29,186 nt of DNA from an uncultured Burkholderiaceae bacterium. Its GTDB lineage: Bacteria > Pseudomonadota > Gammaproteobacteria > Burkholderiales > Burkholderiaceae. How positions within the stretch are numbered: position 1 is the stretch's first letter; each line of letters starts with the position of its first letter. Shown one piece after another: positions 7,692-13,496 of this stretch. Position numbers and translations under genes: made by a program. Location of the stretch: assembly GCA_937871985.1 (NCBI GenBank), contig CALMPB010000121.1:1-29186 (forward strand). Direction: 5' to 3'. The notes beneath the pieces are model-generated. The model did not search any database. It was not told the DNA's origin and was given only the letters and a program-made list of their open reading frames with translations.

Positions 7692-8647
7692 GCCGCGATC
7701 CTCTCGTCTTGCGCTTCCCGGTGGCGGGCGAGCAGCCATTCAGCGGCCTTGGTGGCTGCGCTGGCGACACGGAAGATGGCACGATTATCCTCGCGCAGTA
7801 CCTCCAGCCAAGAGCCGATATAGTCGGCGTGGCGGACGGTGGGCACGATGCCGAGCGCGGCGCAAAGGAAGGCCGATCCCATCTCGGCAATGAGTTCCTC
7901 GCGCGCATAATCCTTGCTGCCGAACGCATTGCGCAGGTCACGGGCGAGCCGCTTGGGGTGGCCCGTCGCATGGGTGAGCTCGTGCAGGCAGGTCCGGTAA
8001 TAATTGACCTGTTCGAAGAAGGCGGGCTGCGGAGGCACCTGCACAAAGTCGGGGTCCGGCGCGTAGAAGGCGCGGTCGCCGCCGATGCGGAAATCGACGC
8101 CGGATGCCGCGATCACCTCCTCGGCAACGGGCACGATCTCGCGCTCGGGCAGCGGCGCAGGATCGGACGCAAGCCCGGCGCGCAGGCCCTCGCACTGCGC
8201 GACATTGAAGACGGTGAAGCGCTTTAGAAAGGGCACGGCGCGGGCCTCGTCGCCGTCACGGCTCGCACGCTCCTTCTCGGCCTCGGGGGTGAAGCGGTCG
8301 GCATAGACTACGGTCACGCCATGCTCGCCCTTGCGGACGCAGCCGCCCGCCTCCTCCGCCTGCCGGAAGGTCAGCCACGATTGCGAGGGCCAACCATGCT
8401 CGATGACCGCGCCCCAGAGGATCAGGATATTGACGCCCGAATAGGTCCGGGCGGTCAGCGCATTGCGCGGCAAGCCCGGCCCAGTGCCGCTCGATTTTCC
8501 CCACGGCTGGACCCACGGGACACGTCCCGCCTCCAGTTCGGCGACGATCCGCGCGGTCACCTCGTCATAGAGGTTCGCCCGGTTGTCGGTCTGACGATCA
8601 TCGCCCGCACCCTTGCGGCGGGCACGGCGGCTGGTGGCTTGACGCAT
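7688..8647 (-). CDS. ardC: ArdC-type antirestriction protein / zincin-like metalloprotease
   Basis: 319 aa from ATG 8647, with GGAGGA upstream. The frame to 8854 is open but lacks coding character. The N-terminal ArdC domain (LYDEVTARIVAELEAGRVPWVQPW, later GVNILILWG) binds single-stranded DNA in family members. The C-terminal zincin-like domain has HELTHATGH (H222-E223-H226) and a downstream EELIAEMGSAF that can supply the third zinc ligand. ArdC proteins protect incoming single-stranded plasmid DNA from restriction and are encoded in leading regions. The long GC-rich hairpin region upstream and DUF2958 downstream fit that role. Family assignment is confident. Confidence 0.9.
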   Translation of the reverse strand: MRQATSRRARRKGAGDDRQTDNRANLYDEVTARIVAELEAGRVPWVQPWGKSSGTGPGLPRNALTARTYSGVNILILWGAVIEHGWPSQSWLTFRQAEEAGGCVRKGEHGVTVVYADRFTPEAEKERASRDGDEARAVPFLKRFTVFNVAQCEGLRAGLASDPAPLPEREIVPVAEEVIAASGVDFRIGGDRAFYAPDPDFVQVPPQPAFFEQVNYYRTCLHELTHATGHPKRLARDLRNAFGSKDYAREELIAEMGSAFLCAALGIVPTVRHADYIGSWLEVLREDNRAIFRVASAATKAAEWLLARHREAQDERIAA

Positions 8648-8997
8648 CGCTGTCCTCCATCGCCACCCAAAAAGCAGCAAGCCTCCCCGGAAGGCGGGGG
8701 TGGGCGGCGAGACGCGACCAAGAGGCCCGGCTTCGAGCGGGCGGAGACACCGTGAGGGCGGAACGGATGTGGAGCACCCCGCAGGGGTTGGCTTCGCCCG
8801 CGACGGGCCTAGCCGGGAGCGCCGCCCGCACCCGCCGTACCGGGAGAGGCACAAGCAACGCCGCCGCGCGAATGCGCGGCGTCATCAGCCACGCCAGCGA
8901 TCGTCACCGGATGGCCGAGACCCGGGACGGGGCTCGGCGAGGCCGCCCATGGCGGTCGAGTAGAGCGCGGTCGCGCAGCGGCGCGAGGCGCCAATAT
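8648..8997. other. Gene-free region with serial GC-rich hairpins
   Basis: 350 bp between ardC and the qseM-like gene, with no credible coding sequence. It holds four short perfect hairpins: ACCCC-gca-GGGGT (8776-8788), GCCCG-cga-CGGGC (8796-8808), GCCGCGC-gaat-GCGCGGC (8863-8880) and GGCGC-gag-GCGCC (8980-8992). The last sits 5 nt past the qseM stop and could be a weak terminator. The others may fold in single-stranded DNA (leading-region promoter or oriT) or in the ardC leader RNA. High GC raises the chance of such hairpins arising by accident. Confidence 0.4.
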
Positions 8998-9273
8998 TTA
9001 GTTGCTCTTGTGCATTTCGGGGCGGGCGTTGAACGCAACCAGCGCGTCCGCCATGCCGTCGCCAATAATCCATCGGGCACGCTCGAGATGCGATCGCCAG
9101 CAGGCCTCAGCATCCCCTTGGTTCACGTCGAGACGCATGATCGAGACAGCCGCTTCCCGCCAGTCACGCCCAGAATCGTCAGCCTCCAGCAAAGCGGCAT
9201 ACAGCGCCAGATTACGGCGATCGTATTCCACGACCTGTCCGCTGCTCGGAGCGCATTTGATGATGCCGCCCAC
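8998..9273 (-). CDS. qseM: DUF2285 mini-protein, QseM-like antiactivator
   Basis: 91 aa with a GTG start at 9273 and GAGGGG ahead of it. The whole protein is one DUF2285-type domain: LALYAALLEADDSGRDWREAA, then CWRSHLERARWIIGDGMADAL. In ICEMlSymR7A, QseM is a small protein of this kind that binds and blocks both TraR and FseA, keeping the element silent in most cells. Three things support the same role: size, divergence from a small XRE gene (as with qseC), and a DUF2285 activator and LuxR/LuxI genes next door. What is seen is the domain and context; antiactivation is inferred by homology. Confidence 0.75.
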   Translation of the reverse strand: MGGIIKCAPSSGQVVEYDRRNLALYAALLEADDSGRDWREAAVSIMRLDVNQGDAEACWRSHLERARWIIGDGMADALVAFNARPEMHKSN

Positions 9274-9357
9274 GTTTACCCCTCAAGCTCAGTCACGCAG
9301 CGCTGCGCGTATTATAATGCGTAGCATCAAAATACCCGGGTGTCCTCTAACCTCTCG
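9274..9357. promoter_or_regulatory. qseM/qseC divergent promoter-operator
   Basis: 84 bp between the divergent genes. A consensus -10 TATAAT (9313-9318) lies in the palindrome ATTATAAT (9311-9318), so it reads on both strands. An imperfect inverted repeat, GCTGCGC (9302-9308) / GCGTAGC (9319-9325), matches at 6 of 7 positions and brackets that -10. A 12-bp palindrome CGCAGCGCTGCG (9296-9307) and ACCCGGGT (9334-9341) flank it. These are good candidate sites for the QseC-like repressor. Confidence 0.55.
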
Positions 9358-9588
9358 ATGGACATCAAGAAACTTGTGGGGGCGAATGTTCTGCGGCGGC
9401 GGCGCGCTGTCCATCTGAGCCAAGAAGCCGTCGCCGAGAAAATGGGTGTCGACCGGGCTTACGTCGGGGCCATCGAGCGCGGCGAACAGAACATCACGCT
9501 GCATAGCCTGTGGGGATTGAGCGAAGCCCTTAGCTTGCATCCTCGCGATTTCTTTGATGAGACAGCGTTGATCGATCCTGCTGATTAG
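9358..9588 (+). CDS. qseC: Small XRE-family repressor, QseC-like
   Basis: 76 aa from ATG 9358; an in-frame GTG at 9340 would add six residues. Almost the whole protein is a Cro/CI HTH: DIKKLVGANVLRRRRAVHLSQEAVAEKMGVDRAYVGAIERGEQNITLHSLWGLSEAL, followed by a short tail with no dimerisation or sensor domain. In the Mesorhizobium ICE the equivalent QseC binds operators between itself and qseM and decides whether the antiactivator is made. The arrangement here is the same. Its 3' end overlaps the 3' end of the fseA-like gene by 59 nt on the opposite strand. The HTH is certain; the QseC role is inferred from synteny. Confidence 0.8.
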   Translation: MDIKKLVGANVLRRRRAVHLSQEAVAEKMGVDRAYVGAIERGEQNITLHSLWGLSEALSLHPRDFFDETALIDPAD

Positions 9589-10126
9589 GTCCGTTTCGGA
9601 TTATCGCGCAAGGCCCGTCGCGACGCATGCGATCGCCAGTGACAATCATGCGTCGGACCATCGACTTGCGGTGATCTCCATCGCCCGGCCAGTCGCCAGG
9701 TCCGATGACCAGATAGGCGATGTCCTTCAGGCTCGCCCCGGAATCGCGGGCGTCGGTAGCGTGCAAGCATAAAAGACGACGCGCCAGTTGAGGAAATCGG
9801 CGGCCCAGGAGCCGGCCGCGCAAAACGCGGATCGTGCTCATGCGCGCGTCGAACCAGTCGTCATAGATCAGATCGAAATGGAGGATGTTTGGCTCGTTGT
9901 TCGGCGAGTTATCGACGACATCGATCCGAACAAATTCACCTCGATCGATCAAGAGATGCTCGCCATCCAACGAGCGCAGCCTCCGTGCGATCGGCCCAAG
10001 CGCTGGCGGCGCAACCGTCTCCCGATCGTCATCACGCTCCGTTCGCAGCATGAGCACACACGGGTCCACGGCCGCCGACCACATCGGCAGCACCGCGGCG
10101 CAATTGTGCGCCGGATCCTCAGGGAA
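9530..10126 (-). CDS. fseA: FseA-like activator, downstream (+1 frame) part, DUF2285
   Basis: The +1-frame half of the frameshifted gene: 197 residues after the shared Phe. It begins PEDPAHNC and carries the DUF2285 region: VLMLRTERDDD, a middle beta-rich stretch, and the C-terminal helices LCLHATDARDSGASLKDIAYLVIGPGDW and SMVRRMIVTGDRMRRDGP. The frame has no convincing start of its own near the overlap; the first available start (10168) lies inside the upstream coding region and would give a nonsense N-terminus. It is thus best read as the second half of a 257-aa fusion. In Mesorhizobium the fused product activates rdfS transcription. The final about 20 codons are antisense to qseC. Confidence 0.78.
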   Translation of the reverse strand, partial: FPEDPAHNCAAVLPMWSAAVDPCVLMLRTERDDDRETVAPPALGPIARRLRSLDGEHLLIDRGEFVRIDVVDNSPNNEPNILHFDLIYDDWFDARMSTIRVLRGRLLGRRFPQLARRLLCLHATDARDSGASLKDIAYLVIGPGDWPGDGDHRKSMVRRMIVTGDRMRRDGPCAIIRNGPNQQDRSTLSHQRNREDAS

Positions 10127-10130
10127 AGTG
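10119..10130 (-). promoter_or_regulatory. Programmed +1 ribosomal frameshift site of fseA
   Basis: Minus strand CAC TTT CCC TGA. tRNA-Phe on TTT (10127-10125) can move +1 to TTC (10126-10124), still a Phe codon; reading then goes on as CCT GAG GAT and joins DUF6499 to DUF2285 as ...GLHF-PEDP.... The 0-frame stop TGA follows one codon later. UUU-to-UUC slippage of tRNA-Phe is the mechanism reported for FseA in Mesorhizobium. A sequencing indel is the alternative, but the codon context makes it less likely. Confidence 0.75.
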
Positions 10131-10304
10131 CAGCCCCCATTCCGCCGCGAAGGCGGCGTCGGCAGCAAAACCTGCAGCCGGCATCGCCGTCAGGTTCCGC
10201 CAGACGGCTCGATAGGCCGGATCCCTCCGAAGGACTTCCCACGCGAGCGCGGGGGCGCCGCGCCGTGCAATGGCGTCGAACGCCTCGGGATCCGGCCCGG
10301 TCAT
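10119..10304 (-). CDS. fseA: FseA-like activator, upstream (0 frame) part, DUF6499
   Basis: 61 aa in frame 0, ATG 10304 with GAGGT upstream, starting 9 nt after the phyH stop. It shows the short N-terminal domain annotated as DUF6499 or 'transcriptional regulator-like': PALAWEVLRRDPAYRAVWRN, ending AAEWGLHFP and then TGA. In most relatives this domain continues directly into DUF2285. Here, as in msi172/msi171 of ICEMlSymR7A, the two halves lie in different frames. Without slippage a 61-aa protein is made; with +1 slippage at TTT a 257-aa FseA-like protein results. Co-transcription with luxI and phyH is indicated by spacing and overlaps. Confidence 0.78.
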   Translation of the reverse strand: MTGPDPEAFDAIARRGAPALAWEVLRRDPAYRAVWRNLTAMPAAGFAADAAFAAEWGLHFP

Positions 10305-10313
10305 AACGCGACC

Positions 10314-11180
10314 TCAGCCCAACTCGTTCATCTGGGACCGTACGAACAACGCCGCGGCTTCCGCCTGGTCCGGCCGGAGCGCATCGACCGCCGGCAGGAA
10401 TTCGGGAACGCTGTCGCTGAGCAGGATCGACGGGCACTGGCCTTCGACGTTGCCGAGGTTCGGCCGGTGCTGGGCATAGCCGACCAGCGCCGCCAGCTCG
10501 GGCGAGAAATGCCGTGCGACCTGCGGCGGATAGACCAGCCATTGCAACTCGAACGGCTTCAGCCAGCCCAGGCAATAGCTGATGACGATACCGCGCCGCG
10601 GCTCGAGGCTGGCATTGCCACCGCCACCGTGCAGGGTCGAGCCGAGGAAGACGAGGGCATCGCCGGGCTGCGCCGTCGGGACGATGCTGTCTTCCTCCGG
10701 CAAGGCCGGGACATCTTGGTCGAAGTGGCTTCCCGTCCAGAGCCGGGTGCCGCCATTGCCGCGCGTGAAAGGCGTGAGTGGCCACATCACGTTGACGAGA
10801 TATTCCATGCTGCCCTTCGGGCCCTGCCACATGTCCTGGTCGCGGTGGGGCAGTTGCGGGAGAGCGCCGGGATGGATCTCGATCGCCTGTGTCAGGTTGA
10901 GCGCGATCCGCTCGCACCATGGCAGCAGCATCTGCTCGACAAGTTCGAGGATCAGGGGGTGCATGGCCAGGCGCTCGACTGCGGGGGCACGGGTCAGCAG
11001 CGCCCCGAAGCGCCGGGTGCGCGTGCCGTAGAAGGCTCCCTCGCATAGCGGCGTGGCCGCGAACCGGTCCTCCAGGTGCGCCTCGATATCGCCGATCAAT
11101 GCGGGGTCGACGGCGCGGCCGAGCACGCACCAGCCATCGCGCGCGAGCATCGCCGCATGGCGATCGACGGCGGCGCTCAT
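10314..11180 (-). CDS. Phytanoyl-CoA dioxygenase family (Fe(II)/2-oxoglutarate) enzyme
   Basis: 288 aa from ATG 11180, overlapping the luxI stop as ATGA. The longer frame to 11489 lies inside luxI. PhyH-fold metal ligands are visible: HRD in QLPHRDQDMW and the distal histidine in STLHGGGGNAS, with an arginine in EPRRGIVISY for 2-oxoglutarate. Members hydroxylate small molecules, often acyl chains or amino acids. Its place between the AHL synthase and fseA, coupled to luxI, suggests it tailors the signal or its acyl precursor, but the substrate cannot be read from sequence. The family is confident; AHL modification is inference. Confidence 0.82.
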   Translation of the reverse strand: MSAAVDRHAAMLARDGWCVLGRAVDPALIGDIEAHLEDRFAATPLCEGAFYGTRTRRFGALLTRAPAVERLAMHPLILELVEQMLLPWCERIALNLTQAIEIHPGALPQLPHRDQDMWQGPKGSMEYLVNVMWPLTPFTRGNGGTRLWTGSHFDQDVPALPEEDSIVPTAQPGDALVFLGSTLHGGGGNASLEPRRGIVISYCLGWLKPFELQWLVYPPQVARHFSPELAALVGYAQHRPNLGNVEGQCPSILLSDSVPEFLPAVDALRPDQAEAAALFVRSQMNELG

Positions 11181-11782
11181 GCCGGCACCCGGGCATCGGT
11201 CGCGGGATAGACCCCGGTCCAGCGAAGCCGCTCGCGAGTGTCCGGCCGGACATGGATGAGGAATGCGCCGATCGGCCCGCCGGGGATGCGCACGGCAGGC
11301 CCGAGAGGCTCGGCCTGCCAGCCCATGGCGAGGACCTCCTTTCGGAAGGGGTCGGGGATGACGCCCGTGTAGCGCTCGATCCCGCGATCGAGGGCGACAT
11401 CGACCATGGCCGAGAACAGCATGTTGCGCAGCACGCGACGGCGCTCGGCGCCGTGCCTCTGTGGCAGGCAAAGCCGGGTGCTTTCCCACGTGCTACCGCC
11501 GACGGGCACGCCCAAGGGGCAGAGATGCGGGAACAGGGTGCCGAGCATGTGCGGCTCGGTGGTCGGAAAAAGCCGGATCGAGGCGGCGTGCATGCCATCC
11601 TCCCCGGTGGCGACGAGGTAAATCGTATGGGCGTTGTCGAACTGGTCGATCTCGTATTGGCCGTCGACGACCGGCACGTCCCAGCCGAAGAAGTCGACGA
11701 AGAGACGCTTCCGGTCGGCGAACATGGACTGCAGCAACGGCCGGTTCTCCGGCGCGAGATGGTTGTCGATGACGTGGATCAT
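11177..11782 (-). CDS. traI: LuxI/TraI-family acyl-homoserine-lactone synthase
   Basis: 201 aa from ATG 11782, with GGAG upstream. The invariant LuxI residues appear in order: R, F and W in DRKRLFVDFFGWDV, the two Asp in YEIDQFDNAH, R in AASIRLFPTT, and E/R in WESTRLCL. It makes an AHL from S-adenosylmethionine and an acyl-ACP; chain length cannot be told. It is the first gene of an apparent luxI-phyH-fseA operon, so signal production and the excision activator rise together. A palindromic box 106 bp upstream suggests positive feedback by the LuxR protein encoded 0.8 kb away. Enzyme assignment is confident. Confidence 0.92.
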   Translation of the reverse strand: MIHVIDNHLAPENRPLLQSMFADRKRLFVDFFGWDVPVVDGQYEIDQFDNAHTIYLVATGEDGMHAASIRLFPTTEPHMLGTLFPHLCPLGVPVGGSTWESTRLCLPQRHGAERRRVLRNMLFSAMVDVALDRGIERYTGVIPDPFRKEVLAMGWQAEPLGPAVRIPGGPIGAFLIHVRPDTRERLRWTGVYPATDARVPA

Positions 11783-11887
11783 GGGGTGCTCCGGTTCGTG
11801 ATGTCGCGCACGAAGGAAGCAGCGGGACGATGCCCGAAATAGACCGGGTGAATGCTCGGGTTGACGGCTCGAAAGCGGTTTTCACGG

Positions 11888-11905
11888 GCACGTCGCCGAA
11901 CGTGC
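11888..11905. promoter_or_regulatory. Putative tra/lux box upstream of luxI operon
   Basis: GCACGT-cgccga-ACGTGC is a perfect 6-bp inverted repeat with 6-nt spacing, 18 bp overall, the size of TraR-bound tra boxes. It lies 106 bp upstream of the luxI ATG. If it is centred near -42, transcription would start around 11854. No convincing -10 is visible, as is common at activator-dependent promoters. Confidence 0.65.
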
Positions 11906-12034
11906 GCCACCCCATGACTGGGTCGACTCGGTTCGGAGATGCTCGTCGTGCGCCCGGGCGTTCCACGCGCGATCGCATGCAGGCAGTCACGCCCTCTTGA
12001 GGTGGTCCGCCCGCGCGGTCGCGCTATGCCGAGT

Positions 12035-12406
12035 TCAACGCGCCGACTGGAGCGCCATTCTCACCCAGGCGATGAACTTGCCGTTGGACTCGCGCAACGT
12101 CGTCGCCGACGCGCGATATTCGGGATTTTCGAGATCGATGGCGATGATGGGCCAAGATGCGTGGTGCATCGCCATCGTCGCCCGCATGCTGGCGAATTGC
12201 GAGCGGAACGTCTCGGCCGTCGACTTGCCTTCGAAGACCGTCGTTCCCAGCTTCGAGATGTTGGCCAACTGTGCCGCGATCTCGCGACGCAGCTGGACCG
12301 CTTCCTTGCGATGCTCCTTGAAGTTCTCATCGCCGAGGCTGGCCGATTTTCGAAAGGTGGCCTCGAGCAGCTTGATCGCCTCGAGGAGTTCCTGCCGCTC
12401 GTTCAA
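12035..12406 (-). CDS. Hypothetical helical protein between luxI and luxR
   Basis: 123 aa with a TTG start at 12406 preceded by AGGAAG. It is not recognised. The first about 60 residues are strongly helical and charged (ERQELLEAIKLLEATFRKSA, then EAVQLRREIAAQLANISKLG), probably a coiled coil. The rest is mixed, with WPIIAIDLENPEYRA and a C-terminal helix. No signal peptide or membrane segment is seen. Placed between traI and traR, it sits where an antiactivator such as TraM is found in Agrobacterium, but the sequence does not look like TraM. A link to the quorum circuit is inference from position only. Confidence 0.6.
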   Translation of the reverse strand: MNERQELLEAIKLLEATFRKSASLGDENFKEHRKEAVQLRREIAAQLANISKLGTTVFEGKSTAETFRSQFASMRATMAMHHASWPIIAIDLENPEYRASATTLRESNGKFIAWVRMALQSAR

Positions 12407-12563
12407 CGGGGCGCTTCCTGGAAGATGCGAGGCTGACCACCAACCCCCGGATGGCTGGCATAGAGTTGAACAGCAGGCACGAGCATTGCGATTACCCCCG
12501 GTCGTACGGCTGTCGCCGACCGGCGACGATGGTGCGGAGAAGCACTTCGCGCTGTCAAAGTCC

Positions 12564-12582
12564 GAATAGATTAGGCCTATTC
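12564..12582. repeat. Inverted repeat upstream of the 123-aa gene
   Basis: GAATAG (12564-12569) and CTATTC (12577-12582) are perfect arms with a 7-nt spacer. On the minus strand a consensus -35 TTGACA (12558-12553) follows directly, but no clear -10 is found at the right distance. It may be an operator for the 123-aa gene. Confidence 0.3.
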
Positions 12583-12624
12583 CCAGGACTTATAGGGTTG
12601 GTCGATCAATCCTCGGGGAAGGGC

Positions 12625-13416
12625 TCAACCCTGTACGGGCCCACGACGGAGTTCATGGAGTTCGACCTCGCCGGCGAGGACCGCGCTCACGACGAGTTCA
12701 GTCCGGTCATGGGCCCCGAACAGGCGTCGCGCCTCGGTGAGATAGCCGTCGACCGTCCGGGGGGCCAGCTGGAGTTCGCGAGCGATCTCCTTGTTGGAAT
12801 AGCCTCGCCCGGCGAGCACGACACAATCGCGCGGTCGCGGATGAAGCCTCGCGGCGGGAAGGACTTCCGGCCGCTCGCTCGGGATCAGGTTCAGCGCAGC
12901 CTGGAAAGCGAAGATGCCTATCATCTGGGCGGCGCCCAGGAAGCGGTGCGCTTCGTCCGGGCTATCGGTCCCGGCGAAGGTACAGGAGCCCATGCGACGG
13001 CCGAGACGGACGTAGGGGACGGTGATGCCTTCGTTGAGCCCCTCCCTCGCGCCGAGCTCGAAACTGGCCCGGTCGTGGCGATCGAGCGAGATCAACCTGG
13101 GAAGGTCGGACCAAAGGAAGGCGCTGTCCGCGAAGATACATCCCCGGATGACGGGATCGCGCCGATAGCGCCGCTGCTCGAATAGCCGCTCGGTGATAGC
13201 CGGCGGGTAGTCCTTGAGATCGACGAGATGGTCTCGCGGCGTGCGCAGGTCGGCGTGGTGGATCAGCGCATAGTGCCGGAAGCCCATCTCGCGGGTGATC
13301 AATTCGAGCAACGCTGCGAGCGCATCGTGCTCCAGGGTCGAGCGGAGGGCATCGACGACGGCGCCGGTGAGTTCGAGGCACGACAGGCTTCGTCGAAATG
13401 CGGGATCCGAGAACAT
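12625..13416 (-). CDS. traR: LuxR/TraR-family quorum-sensing regulator
   Basis: 263 aa from ATG 13416 (AGGG upstream). An N-terminal autoinducer-binding domain (about residues 25-180) has the expected aromatic and acidic residues in LFEQRRYRRDPVI and SDLPRLIS. The C-terminal LuxR HTH (about 195-255) reads RPRDCVVLAGRGYSNKEIARELQLAPRTVDGYLTEARRLFG. It should bind the AHL made by the nearby synthase and activate the luxI-phyH-fseA operon at the 11888-11905 box. It lies 80 bp downstream of the MmgE/PrpD gene on the same strand and may share its transcript. Pairing with this LuxI is inference from proximity. Confidence 0.9.
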   Translation of the reverse strand: MFSDPAFRRSLSCLELTGAVVDALRSTLEHDALAALLELITREMGFRHYALIHHADLRTPRDHLVDLKDYPPAITERLFEQRRYRRDPVIRGCIFADSAFLWSDLPRLISLDRHDRASFELGAREGLNEGITVPYVRLGRRMGSCTFAGTDSPDEAHRFLGAAQMIGIFAFQAALNLIPSERPEVLPAARLHPRPRDCVVLAGRGYSNKEIARELQLAPRTVDGYLTEARRLFGAHDRTELVVSAVLAGEVELHELRRGPVQG

Positions 13417-13496
13417 GCAGAATGCCCTTTTCCCCTTTTCGGCCCGTCGAGGTCATTCCGATGCGGATGGCGCGCCGCCGACATCGGCGGCCGCGA

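Noticed and set aside
9530..10168. Reading the DUF2285 half as an independent gene starting at 10168
   Set aside because: That start lies inside the upstream coding region and yields a nonsense N-terminus; the domain continues smoothly only by +1 slippage at TTT.
12035..12406. Naming the 123-aa protein TraM
   Set aside because: Length and helical character are loosely similar, but no TraM sequence motif is present.
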